Source: Streptomyces sp. NBC_01549 (lineage in GTDB: Bacteria > Actinomycetota > Actinomycetes > Streptomycetales > Streptomycetaceae). From it: DNA of 64,000 bases. Positions 51,566 through 58,756 of the stretch are shown here, one piece after another. The notes under the pieces are model-generated. The model was not told the DNA's origin and made no database searches. It was given only the letters and a program-made list of their open reading frames with translations. The stretch lies in contig NZ_JAPEPW010000001.1 in NCBI RefSeq assembly GCF_026339955.1, positions 4,521,001 to 4,585,000 on the forward strand. The letters run 5' to 3'. Numbering within the stretch: the stretch's first letter is position 1; each line of letters begins with the position of its first letter. The position numbers were made by a program, and so were the translations under genes.

Positions 51566-52102
51566 GTGCCGCATGTCCTGGTCCTCAACGCGTCGTACGA
51601 GCCACTCGGCGTCGTACCGCTCCGCCGCGCGCTCGTCCTCGTCCTCGAGAACAAGGCCATCTGCCTCGAGGAATCCGGCGCCTTTATGCACAGTGCAACC
51701 GTTACTGTCCCCGCACCCAGCGTGGTCCGGCTGAAGAGGTTCGTGCGGGTCCCTTACCGGGGGCCCGTTCCGCTGACCAGGCGAGCTCTGTTCGCCCGCG
51801 ACGGCGGCCGGTGCATGTACTGCGGTGGCGTCGCAACCAGCGTCGACCACGTCATCCCGCGCTCCCGCGGGGGTCAGCACGCCTGGGACAACGTGGTGGC
51901 GTCATGCCGCCGCTGCAATCACACCAAGGCCGACCGTCACCTGGTCGAGATCGGCTGGCGCCTGCGCCATAAACCCGCCCCGCCGACGGGGCTGGCCTGG
52001 CGCATCATCGGAACGGGGCATAGGGACCCGCGCTGGCTGCCGTACCTGCAGCCGTACGGCGCGGAGGATGCGATGGCCCGGATCGACGGCATTTCCGCCT
52101 GA
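51566..52102 (+). CDS. HNH endonuclease
   Basis: A 178-residue nuclease with an HNH/zinc domain. CMYCGG, SVDHVIPRSRGGQHAWDNVV (His and Asn of the fold) and ASCRRCNHTKADR supply two Cys pairs and the active-site His. The N-terminal part PHVLVLNASYEPLGVVPLRR is a signature of a very conserved actinobacterial subgroup whose biological role is unknown. The GTG at 51566 has AAGGAGG five bases upstream. It is divergent from mscS. Confidence 0.92.
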   Translation: MPHVLVLNASYEPLGVVPLRRALVLVLENKAICLEESGAFMHSATVTVPAPSVVRLKRFVRVPYRGPVPLTRRALFARDGGRCMYCGGVATSVDHVIPRSRGGQHAWDNVVASCRRCNHTKADRHLVEIGWRLRHKPAPPTGLAWRIIGTGHRDPRWLPYLQPYGAEDAMARIDGISA

Positions 52103-52113
52103 CGATCCGGGCC
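52075..52113 (+). terminator. Terminator overlapping the HNH gene end
   Basis: GGCCCGGATCG (52075-52085) pairs perfectly with CGATCCGGGCC (52103-52113), followed by TTTGTGT. The left arm is inside the coding sequence. Confidence 0.7.
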
Positions 52114-52158
52114 TTTGTGTTCCCTGCGGCTCTCCCGCCGCGTCGCTGTCGTGCCGTT

Positions 52159-52199
52159 CCGGCTCCCCAGGAGGACCCCCGTGCCTCCCGGGGAGCCGG
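52159..52199. terminator. Second, bidirectional terminator hairpin
   Basis: CCGGCTCCCC (52159-52168) pairs with GGGGAGCCGG (52190-52199). It lies between the convergent HNH and ABC permease genes. Confidence 0.65.
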
Positions 52200-52212
52200 C
52201 CATGTCCGCAGG

Positions 52213-53559
52213 TCAGGTGTAACGCAGCTCCGCCGGGTGCACGGAGCGGCGCAGTAGCGGCAGTGACGTGGCCGCGGCGAGCAGACACGCCGCGTAGACG
52301 GCTATGGGCACCAGCAGCGGCATGAGCAGCGGTACGGATTCCACGCCCGCGGCGACCGACGCGTACCCGGCGCCGATGCCCAGGCCGCCGAGGCCCGCCA
52401 GCGCGACCGCCGGGGCCAGCGGCAGGGCGGTCTCCAGGAGCAGGGCCCGGCCCAGTACGGCCCCCGGCACCCCGGCGGCGGCCTGCGCGGCCAGGCCCCG
52501 GCGGCGGGTGGCCAGGGACTCGGCGGTGCCCACGGCGAGGCCGGAGAGGGTGATCGCGAGGGCGATCAGGACGGCGGCGCCGGTCAGGTTGATGCCGGTG
52601 GTGTAGAAGGACATGCTCGCGGCGAGGGAGCCGGGCCCGCGTCCTTCGAGCTCCTGGAGCAGCACCTGGCGGATGCCGAGGAAGCCGGTTCCGACGACGG
52701 TCACCAGGAGGACGGCGGCGTGGGTGCGGGCGGCGGCCCACGGGTCGCTGCGCAGGCGTTCGGCGGCGATCAGTACCGCCGGGTTCCCGGTACGGGCCGG
52801 GAGCCGACGTCCGATGCGTCGGGCCGTGGCGCCGGTCAGCCAGACGGCCCCCATACCGGTGACGATCACCAGGGCGAAGGCCAGCAGCGGGGCCGTACTG
52901 AACCCGCCGAAGGTCCTTGGGGCCATCACGATTCCCAGGGTCAGCAGGAACAGCGACGCCACCAGGAACGCGCCCCCCGGGCCCCGGCCCGTCCGTGGAT
53001 GCACCCGGCGCACCCAGCCCAGCGGCGAGGCGACCACATGGCGCAGCGCGAGCGTGCTCACCAGCGCGCCCAGCACGGGTACGGCGACCGAGATCAGCGC
53101 GAACCCGGCCCACACGACGGCCGGCGGACGCTGCCACTGGCTCAGCAGAAGCAGCGTGGACAAGAGCGTGGCGACCGCCGAGCCCACGAGACAGGCGAGC
53201 CCCGCCTCCAGCGCGGCTATCCGCCGCACCTGGGCCGCGGAGGCCCCCGCCAGCCGCAGCCCGGCCAGCCGTCGGTCGCGGTGCAGGGCACCGATGCGGG
53301 CGCACTGCCCGAGGAAGCCCAGCACCGGGACCAGCAGGAGCAGCAGCCCGAGGACGATGCCCGAGCGTTCGCCGGGCTGGTCCAGCAGGCCGTTGCCGAG
53401 GGACACACTGTTCTGCCCGTCGAGCGAGGCGACCGCGGCGGCGGCCAGGGCGAAGCCCGTGGCGAGCCCCGCGCCCACAGCCGTGAGCGTGACCCGCCAC
53501 CACTCCCGCCGGTCGGAACCGCGGGTCAGCAGCAGCGCGAGCCGCAGTTCGGTCCTCAC
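52213..53559 (-). CDS. ABC transporter permease (FtsX-like)
   Basis: A 448-residue membrane protein with about ten hydrophobic helices arranged as two sets around a central loop. Motifs include RLAGLRLAGASAAQVRRIAAL, the FtsX coupling sequence that contacts the ATPase, and RRGLAAQAAAGVPGAVLGRA, a second diverged copy. There are no large external domains, unlike the permease at 12056. Its start overlaps the ATPase stop. It is the last gene of a three-gene PadR-ATPase-permease operon. Confidence 0.9.
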   Translation of the reverse strand: MRTELRLALLLTRGSDRREWWRVTLTAVGAGLATGFALAAAAVASLDGQNSVSLGNGLLDQPGERSGIVLGLLLLLVPVLGFLGQCARIGALHRDRRLAGLRLAGASAAQVRRIAALEAGLACLVGSAVATLLSTLLLLSQWQRPPAVVWAGFALISVAVPVLGALVSTLALRHVVASPLGWVRRVHPRTGRGPGGAFLVASLFLLTLGIVMAPRTFGGFSTAPLLAFALVIVTGMGAVWLTGATARRIGRRLPARTGNPAVLIAAERLRSDPWAAARTHAAVLLVTVVGTGFLGIRQVLLQELEGRGPGSLAASMSFYTTGINLTGAAVLIALAITLSGLAVGTAESLATRRRGLAAQAAAGVPGAVLGRALLLETALPLAPAVALAGLGGLGIGAGYASVAAGVESVPLLMPLLVPIAVYAACLLAAATSLPLLRRSVHPAELRYT

Positions 53560-54317
53560 CGGGACACCTCCACGGAGGTCCCGGCTGCGAAGGCCCGCGC
53601 CGCGTCGTCGACCACGAGCCCGTCGCGCAGCGCCACCTCGCGGTCCGCGTACGCGGCGGTCCGGGCGTCATGGGTGATCAGCAGGACGGCGGTGCCGGAC
53701 TCGCGGGCGGTGTGGGCGAGGGCGGTCATGACCTGCTCGCCCGCGAGCGAGTCGAGCGCGCCGGTCGGCTCGTCCGCGAAGACGATCCGCGGACCGGTGA
53801 CGAGCGCCCGGGCCAGCGACACTCGCTGGGCCTGGCCGCCGCTCATCTCGCCGGGCCGCAACGCCTCCTGCCCCCGTACGCCGAACCGCTCCAACCACTC
53901 ACCGGCCTGCTCCCGCGCCGCCGTACGCGCGGTGCCCGCGAGCAGCAGGGGCAGTGCCACGTTGTCGAGGGCGGTCAGCTCCGGGATCAGCTGCCCGAAC
54001 TGGAACACCACTCCGAAGTCGGTACGGCGCAGCTCGCTGAGCCGGTTCTCGGGGAGCCGGTCGAGGCGTTCACCGGCGTACTCCACGGTGCCCTCGTCGG
54101 GGCGGACGATTCCCGCCAGGCAGTGCAGCAGCGTGGACTTCCCGCTGCCGCTGGCCCCGGTGACGGCCAGGATCTCGCCGGTCCACAGTTCCAGCGTGGC
54201 GCCGCGCAGGGCCGGGGTGGAGCCGTGCGTCTTGACCAGGCTTCGGGCCGCCAACAGTGGAGTGCCCGAGCTACTGTCCGTGCTCCCGCTACCGCTGCTG
54301 CTCGTACTGCTGCTCAT
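53556..54317 (-). CDS. ABC transporter ATP-binding protein
   Basis: A 253-residue ATPase with Walker A VTGASGSGKSTLLH, Q-loop VVFQFGQLIPEL, signature MSGGQAQRVSLARAL, Walker B IVFADEPTGALD and H-loop LITHD. Asn in the more common FNLLP is replaced by a GQLIP form, as in exporters linked with PadR regulators. The N-terminus is a Ser-rich run (SSSTSSSGSGSTDSSSG) that is probably disordered. It overlaps both neighbours by 4 bp. Confidence 0.94.
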   Translation of the reverse strand: MSSSTSSSGSGSTDSSSGTPLLAARSLVKTHGSTPALRGATLELWTGEILAVTGASGSGKSTLLHCLAGIVRPDEGTVEYAGERLDRLPENRLSELRRTDFGVVFQFGQLIPELTALDNVALPLLLAGTARTAAREQAGEWLERFGVRGQEALRPGEMSGGQAQRVSLARALVTGPRIVFADEPTGALDSLAGEQVMTALAHTARESGTAVLLITHDARTAAYADREVALRDGLVVDDAARAFAAGTSVEVSR

Positions 54318-54847
54318 GCTGCGTCGACCTCCGCGGTCAGAGTGGTGAGCCGGGCCGCGGTGGTGTCCATCCAGCGGAGATCGGCGTCGAGGTGGGTGAG
54401 GGCGTAGTCGGCGGAGAGCACGGTCGCGAGATCGGCGCCCGGGCTCGTCTTCACCCCGGTCAGCTCGCGCATCCGCGCCATGTGCGCGGCACGCTGCGCC
54501 CGCAGATAGCCGGCGGCGTCCGTCGAGGCGAGGATCCCGACGACGACCTTGGCGAAGATCTCGTTCGTCACGAAGGGCGCGGGCGGGGTGATCTCCCCGG
54601 CCCAGTGGGCCAGTTCACGGGTTCCGTCCTCGGTGGAGCGGTACATGGTGCGCTCCGGGCCGCCGTCCGAGTCGGTCCCGTCGATCTCGGCCAGTCCGTC
54701 GCGGACCAGGCGTTGCAGGGTCGTGTAGACCTGCCCGTAGGCCAGTGGGCGGGCCTGCGGGAAGCGTTCGTCGTGCCGTCGCTTGAGGTCGTAGCCATGG
54801 CTGGGGCCCCCGGCGAGCAGCCCCAACAGGATGTGGCGGGTGCTCAT
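54314..54847 (-). CDS. PadR-family transcriptional regulator
   Basis: A 177-residue repressor. The PadR winged helix is ILLGLLAGGPSHGYDLKRRHDERF (parts: LAGGPSHGYDLKRR), then QVYTTLQRLVRDGLAEIDG and PERTMYRSTEDGTREL, with a C-terminal dimerisation helix region. The ATG at 54847 is at the conserved MSTRHILLGLL start; upstream in-frame codons lie in AT-rich promoter sequence. It heads the exporter operon and probably represses it until a drug or peptide binds. Confidence 0.92.
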   Translation of the reverse strand: MSTRHILLGLLAGGPSHGYDLKRRHDERFPQARPLAYGQVYTTLQRLVRDGLAEIDGTDSDGGPERTMYRSTEDGTRELAHWAGEITPPAPFVTNEIFAKVVVGILASTDAAGYLRAQRAAHMARMRELTGVKTSPGADLATVLSADYALTHLDADLRWMDTTAARLTTLTAEVDAA

Positions 54848-54900
54848 GGAGATCAGTATGCACTCGATATATGTACTCAGTGAATAGTGATCGTCGAAAA
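54848..54900 (-). promoter_or_regulatory. AT-rich promoter of the PadR-ABC operon
   Basis: The stretch TATGCACTCGATATATGTAC and the bases after it are markedly AT-rich for this genome and sit directly before the PadR start. CACT and AGTG arms about 14 bases apart could be part of a PadR operator. No exact ATGT-N8-ACAT site is present. Confidence 0.4.
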
Positions 54901-55055
54901 GTTCTCGGGAACTCAGGAAGCTCGGGGGAGTCGCGGCTCCGCCCGAACAGGATGTGACCAGACACACGTTGTACGTCCGCATACGTCTGCCCCGGCGCCT
55001 ACTGGGTAGAGCTGCGATAACCCACTTCCCGCCGTACGACGACAAGGAGGCCCCC

Positions 55056-55295
55056 GTGGCCGCGTCGGCACACCTTCTGCTCTCGGCCCTCTCCAAACGC
55101 CCGACGGAGCCGTCCGTCGAGCCTCACGTGTGCGTCTTCAGCGCCGAGGGCGCCAGCACCGAACCGCCGCTGACCAGCGAACCTCCCCTCCCCGACGCCG
55201 AGCCGCTGACCAGCGAACCGCCGCTGGCCGAAGCCGCGCACCTGACCAGCGAGCCCGTCTCCACCGGCGCCGCCACGGACGCCTCGGGGGTATAG
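55056..55295 (+). CDS. Small acidic repeat protein upstream of malQ
   Basis: A 79-residue protein from the GTG at 55056, with AAGGAGG five bases before it. The N-terminus is helical (AASAHLLLSALSKRP), one Cys lies in EPHVCVF, and the rest is an acidic tandem built on LTSEP (LTSEPPLP, LTSEPPLA, LTSEPVS). It ends at TAG 55295 and malQ starts at the next base, so the two are translationally coupled. No family was recognised; the repeats may be a disordered linker or docking tail. Confidence 0.65.
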   Translation: MAASAHLLLSALSKRPTEPSVEPHVCVFSAEGASTEPPLTSEPPLPDAEPLTSEPPLAEAAHLTSEPVSTGAATDASGV

Positions 55296-57443
55296 ATGGC
55301 GCCTCGCCCGCCCGCGGACCACTCACCCGCCGGTTCCGCGCCGGCCGAGCCTTCGGACCCGCACGCACCACTGGCGCGGCTCGCCGCACTGCACGGCGTC
55401 GCCACCTCCTACAGCCCCTCCCCGGACCGTACGGTCGCGGCCACGGACACCGCGATCGTCGCGGCCCTGGCGGCGCTCGGCGTCGACGCGAACACCCCGG
55501 ACGCCGTCCGCGCGGCACTCGCCGCCCAGGAGGCCGAGACACGGGAGCGGCTGCTGCCGCCGACGGTGGTGTGCTGGGGCGGCAGCCCGCCCGCCGCACT
55601 CGCCGGACTGCCCGCCGGCACCCGGCTGCGCATCACCACCGAGCAGGGCGAGACCCACGCCGCGGCCGAGCAACTCCCGCCCGGCGTCCACACCCTGCAC
55701 GCCACAGCCCCCGACGGCCGCACCGCCGAGGCTCACCTTGTCGCCGCCCCCGCCCGGCTGCCCGCACCGCCCGGACGCACGTACGGACTCCTCGTCCAGC
55801 TGTACTCCCTCCTGTCCCGGCGCTCCTGGGGCATGGGCGACCTCGGCGACCTCGCCGAACTGACCGCCTGGTCCGGCCGGGCGCTCGGCGCCGGATTCGT
55901 GCAGGTCAACCCCCTGCACGCGGCCGTACCCGGCACCCCCACCGACCCCTCCCCGTACCGGCCCTCCTCCCGTCGCTTCCCCGACCCGGTCCACCTGCGG
56001 GTCGAGGACATCCCCGAGTTCGCCCATGTCGACGACCCGGACCGGGTACGGGCGCTGTTGGAGCGTGCCGAGCGACTGCGCGCATCCGTGCTGCACAAGG
56101 GGGCGTTGATCGACCGCGACGCCGTGTGGGAGCTCAAGCGCGAGGCGCTGGAACTGGTGCGCGAGGTGCCGCTGGGGCCCGGCCGACGTGCCGCCTACGT
56201 CGACTTCCTCGCCGAGGAGGGCGAGGCGCTGGAGGACCACGCCACCTGGTGCGCGCTCGCCGAGGTGTACGGCCCCGAGTGGCAGCGGTGGCCCGTGGGA
56301 CTGCGTGACCCGCGCTCACCCGCGACCGCCCGTGCCCGCGGCGAGTTGATGGACCGCGTCGACTTCCACAGCCGTCTCGCCTGGCTCACCGACGCCCAGC
56401 TCGCCACCGCCCAGCGGTCCGCGCGTGACGCCGGGATGGCGGTGGGACTTGTGCACGACCTCGCGGTCGGCGTGCATCCGGGCGGGGCCGACGCGTGGGC
56501 GCAACAGGAGTACTTCGCGGCGGGCATGTCGGTGGGCGCGCCCCCGGACGCGTTCAACGCGCGCGGCCAGGACTGGGGCCTGCCGCCCTGGCGCCCGGAC
56601 CGGCTGGCCGCCTCGGGCTACGCCCCGTACCGCCACCTCCTGCGCGCCCTCTTCCGGCACGCGGGCGCCCTGCGCATCGACCACGTCATGGGCCTGTTCC
56701 GGCTCTGGTGGGTGCCGCAGGGACAGCCGCCCACGGAGGGCACGTACGTCCGTTACGACGCCGAAGCGATGCTCGCGATCCTGACCCTGGAGGCCTCACG
56801 GGCTGGGGCCCTGGTGATCGGCGAGGACCTGGGCACCGTCGAGCCCGGGGTGCGCGAGACGCTGCACGAGCGCGGGGTGCTCGGCACCTCGGTGCTGTGG
56901 TTCGAACGCGACTGGGACGGCGACGGGAAGCCCCTGCCGCCCGAGCGCTGGCGCCCCGACTGCCTCGCCACCGCCACCACCCACGACCTGCCGCCCACCG
57001 CCTCCCGCCTCACCGGCGACCACGTCGAACTCCGCGACCGGCTCGGCCTGCTCACCGGCTCCCTGGAGGACGAACGGACCGCGGCCACCGCGGACACGGG
57101 GGAGTGGCTGGCGCTGCTCGCCCGCCTCGGGCTGCTGCACGGGGCGAGCGACGCGGGTTCGGCGGTGTCGGAGGAGGCCGAGATCCAGGCCGTGCACCGC
57201 TTCCTGCTGCGCACCCCGGCCCGCATGATCGGCGTGTGGCTCCCGGACACGGTCGGGGACCGGCGCCCGCAGAACCTGCCGGGCACCTGGGACCAGTACC
57301 CGAACTGGCGGCTGCCCATCGCCGACGCCGACGGCCGCCCGGTGACCCTGGAGGAGCTGGCGGCCTCGCCCCGGCTGCACGCGCTGATCGATGTGCTGCG
57401 AGGACGGTCCGGGGACCTCGGTGGGCGGTGCGGGCGGGGGTGA
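55296..57443 (+). CDS. malQ: 4-alpha-glucanotransferase (amylomaltase)
   Basis: Transfers alpha-1,4-glucan segments between maltodextrins (GH77). The 715-residue protein has a long actinobacterial N-terminal extension, then PGRTYGLLVQLYSLLSRRSWGMGDLGDL (parts: LYSLLSRRSWGMGD), VNPLHAAVPG, DLAVGVHPGGADAW, GQDWGLPPW, the catalytic nucleophile region LRIDHVMGLFRLWWVP (Asp), the acid/base IGEDLGTV (Glu) and TTHDLPPTAS (Asp). All three catalytic carboxylates are present. Confidence 0.95.
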   Translation: MAPRPPADHSPAGSAPAEPSDPHAPLARLAALHGVATSYSPSPDRTVAATDTAIVAALAALGVDANTPDAVRAALAAQEAETRERLLPPTVVCWGGSPPAALAGLPAGTRLRITTEQGETHAAAEQLPPGVHTLHATAPDGRTAEAHLVAAPARLPAPPGRTYGLLVQLYSLLSRRSWGMGDLGDLAELTAWSGRALGAGFVQVNPLHAAVPGTPTDPSPYRPSSRRFPDPVHLRVEDIPEFAHVDDPDRVRALLERAERLRASVLHKGALIDRDAVWELKREALELVREVPLGPGRRAAYVDFLAEEGEALEDHATWCALAEVYGPEWQRWPVGLRDPRSPATARARGELMDRVDFHSRLAWLTDAQLATAQRSARDAGMAVGLVHDLAVGVHPGGADAWAQQEYFAAGMSVGAPPDAFNARGQDWGLPPWRPDRLAASGYAPYRHLLRALFRHAGALRIDHVMGLFRLWWVPQGQPPTEGTYVRYDAEAMLAILTLEASRAGALVIGEDLGTVEPGVRETLHERGVLGTSVLWFERDWDGDGKPLPPERWRPDCLATATTHDLPPTASRLTGDHVELRDRLGLLTGSLEDERTAATADTGEWLALLARLGLLHGASDAGSAVSEEAEIQAVHRFLLRTPARMIGVWLPDTVGDRRPQNLPGTWDQYPNWRLPIADADGRPVTLEELAASPRLHALIDVLRGRSGDLGGRCGRG

Positions 57444-57501
57444 GGCCTCCGTACGGCACCCCGGGCGCGCGACTCATTCAGGTGTTCGCTACGTTTGCAC
57501 C

Positions 57502-57741
57502 GTGGACAAGAAGAACGCCCTGCGCGCCGGCGCCCTGGCTTCCGGTACGACGCTGATGATGCTGCTCATGTCGTCCCCCGCGCTCGCGCTGACCCGAGAC
57601 GACGGTGACGACCCCGGCAAGGGCCTGAGCGTGATCGAAACGCTCGGCCTCTACGTCGCGACGCCGATCGTCCTGTTCCTGATCATCGCGGGCCTCGTGG
57701 TGGTCCTGGACAAGTCCGACAAGCAGCCGAAGCGGACCTGA
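57502..57741 (+). CDS. Small membrane protein, possibly leaderless
   Basis: A 79-residue protein. It has a signal-like helix (GALASGTTLMMLLMSSPALA), a short Asp-rich loop (LTRDDGDDPGKG), a second helix (LYVATPIVLFLIIAGLVVVL) and a Lys-rich tail. The pattern resembles small Streptomyces envelope proteins encoded near malQ. The GTG at 57502 has no ribosome site. TACGTT at 57490-57495 would be a -10 box placing transcription start at or next to the GTG, hence a possible leaderless transcript. Confidence 0.75.
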   Translation: MDKKNALRAGALASGTTLMMLLMSSPALALTRDDGDDPGKGLSVIETLGLYVATPIVLFLIIAGLVVVLDKSDKQPKRT

Positions 57742-57761
57742 TTCCGGCCCGCTTCCCGCAG

Positions 57762-57780
57762 CCCCGGCCTCTCGCCGGGG
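57762..57780 (+). terminator. Terminator hairpin
   Basis: CCCCGGC (57762-57768) pairs with GCCGGGG (57774-57780) around CTCTC, followed by TCTCT. It lies 20 bases after the small membrane protein stop. Confidence 0.7.
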
Positions 57781-57799
57781 TCTCTGGAATCCTTCTCGA

Positions 57800-57842
57800 T
57801 CGAGGGAGTCCGCACACCCACCGGGTGCGCGGACTCCCTCGA
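57800..57842. terminator. Very long hairpin, 20-bp stem with one mismatch
   Basis: Positions 57800-57819 (starting TCGAGGGAGTCCGC) pair with 57823-57842 (ending GCGGACTCCCTCGA) with a single mismatch and a 3-base loop. Its role may be a bidirectional terminator. Confidence 0.6.
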
Positions 57843-57909
57843 CGCGTTTTCGGAGCACCCCGACGTGTTGTGAACCTGTTGGCGGCTCCGCCGGCGGGGC
57901 ATCCTCCTC

Positions 57910-57951
57910 GGAAGTCGTGAACACTAAACCGGTTTAGTGTTCACGACTTCC
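57910..57951. promoter_or_regulatory. Perfect 42-bp palindrome, TetR-operator-like centre
   Basis: The 42 bases are their own reverse complement, with the centre ACACTAAACCGGTTTAGTGT at 57921-57940. TetR-family operators often have such a TAAACCGGTTTA core. The location is downstream of the TetR gene but directly upstream of a ribosome site and an orphan ATG. It may therefore be an operator/promoter left from a lost gene, or a terminator of the TetR gene. Confidence 0.6.
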
Positions 57952-57974
57952 GGCACACATGGTGAGGAGCCGGC

Positions 57975-58013
57975 ATGGCCGACCGGGGGCCCGTTACGGA
58001 TGCGGCGCTGTGA
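57975..58013 (+). pseudogene. Truncated gene start (12 codons)
   Basis: GGTGAGGAG is five bases before ATG 57975. The frame reads MADRGPVTDAAL and then TGA at 58011-58013, running into the antisense TetR 3' end. With the palindrome just upstream, this looks like the first codons of a deleted regulated gene. A genuine 12-residue peptide cannot be excluded. Confidence 0.4.
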
Positions 58014-58587
58014 GGTACCGCTGCACCGTCGGTGCCAGCCACGCCACGACCTCCTCGCGCGGCAGCGCGACGGCGGGCGGGAAACGCAGGACGTAGCGGG
58101 CCATCGCCATGCCCAGCACCTGTGAGGCGGTCAGCGCGGCCCGTGCGGGCGCCTGCTCCGGGTCGGGGCACACCCGCAGCGCGACCGGCATGAGCTGGTC
58201 CCGGAAGATGCCCTGCATGCGCTCGGCGCCCGCCGGATTGGTCACGCCGACCCGGAGCAGCGCGGTGAGCACCTCGTTCTCCTCCCAGAGGTCGAGGAAG
58301 TGGCTCACCAGGACGCGGCCCACCTCGTGCGGATTCAGCCCGTCCGGGCCCGGCAGCCGCAGGTCGACGTCGAGGACCGCGGCGAACAGTCCTTCCTTCG
58401 AGCCGTAGTACCGCATGACCATCGACGGATCGATCCGCGCGTCCTTGGCGATGGCGCGGATCGTGGCGCGCTCATAGCCGTCGGCGGCGAAGCGTTCGCG
58501 CGCGGCGGTGAGGATGGTGGTGCGGGTGGTGTCCGAGCGGCGGGCCGCGGGGGACGGGGCGGGTGCGGGGAGTTCCTTGTCCGGCAT
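57994..58587 (-). CDS. TetR-family transcriptional regulator
   Basis: A 197-residue repressor. The N-terminal helix-turn-helix is TILTAARERFAADGYERATI followed by RAIAKDARIDPSMVMRYYGSKEGLF (parts: IAKDARIDPSMVMRYYGSKE). The C-terminal ligand domain has ALLRVGVTNPAGAERM and RAALTASQVLGMAMARYVLR, of the TetR_C_17-like type. It is divergent from the FAD monooxygenase gene, the standard arrangement for a repressor that senses the enzyme's substrate. Confidence 0.92.
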   Translation of the reverse strand: MPDKELPAPAPSPAARRSDTTRTTILTAARERFAADGYERATIRAIAKDARIDPSMVMRYYGSKEGLFAAVLDVDLRLPGPDGLNPHEVGRVLVSHFLDLWEENEVLTALLRVGVTNPAGAERMQGIFRDQLMPVALRVCPDPEQAPARAALTASQVLGMAMARYVLRFPPAVALPREEVVAWLAPTVQRYLTAPHP

Positions 58588-58612
58588 GCCAACAACCGTA
58601 GGCCAACAGTTG

Positions 58613-58641
58613 TTGACAGTCCAGAGGGGTCACCTTATGTT
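58613..58641 (+). promoter_or_regulatory. Consensus promoter of the FAD monooxygenase gene
   Basis: TTGACA at 58613-58618 and TATGTT at 58636-58641 are separated by 17 bases. Overlapping the -35 box, CAACAGTTG and flanking CCAACA/TGTTG copies (58589-58616) could form the TetR operator. Transcription would begin near 58648. Confidence 0.65.
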
Positions 58642-58646
58642 GGTGA

Positions 58647-58744
58647 ACAAGCGTTGGCCCACAAGCGTTGGCCCACAAGCGTTGGCCCACAAGCGTTGGC
58701 CCACAAGCGTTGGCCCACGGGTGTTGGTCCACAAGTGTTGGCAC
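58647..58744 (+). repeat. 14-bp tandem repeats in the leader
   Basis: Seven consecutive units occur: five perfect copies of ACAAGCGTTGGCCC (58647-58716) and two degenerate (58717-58730 and 58731-58744). The array fills the predicted transcribed leader and ends 12 bases before the start codon. Confidence 0.95.
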
Positions 58745-58756
58745 AGGGAGGCCGCA

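Noticed and set aside
58647..58744. CRISPR-like repetitive array
   Set aside because: Units are 14 bp and contiguous with no spacers, and no cas genes are present; it is a simple tandem repeat.
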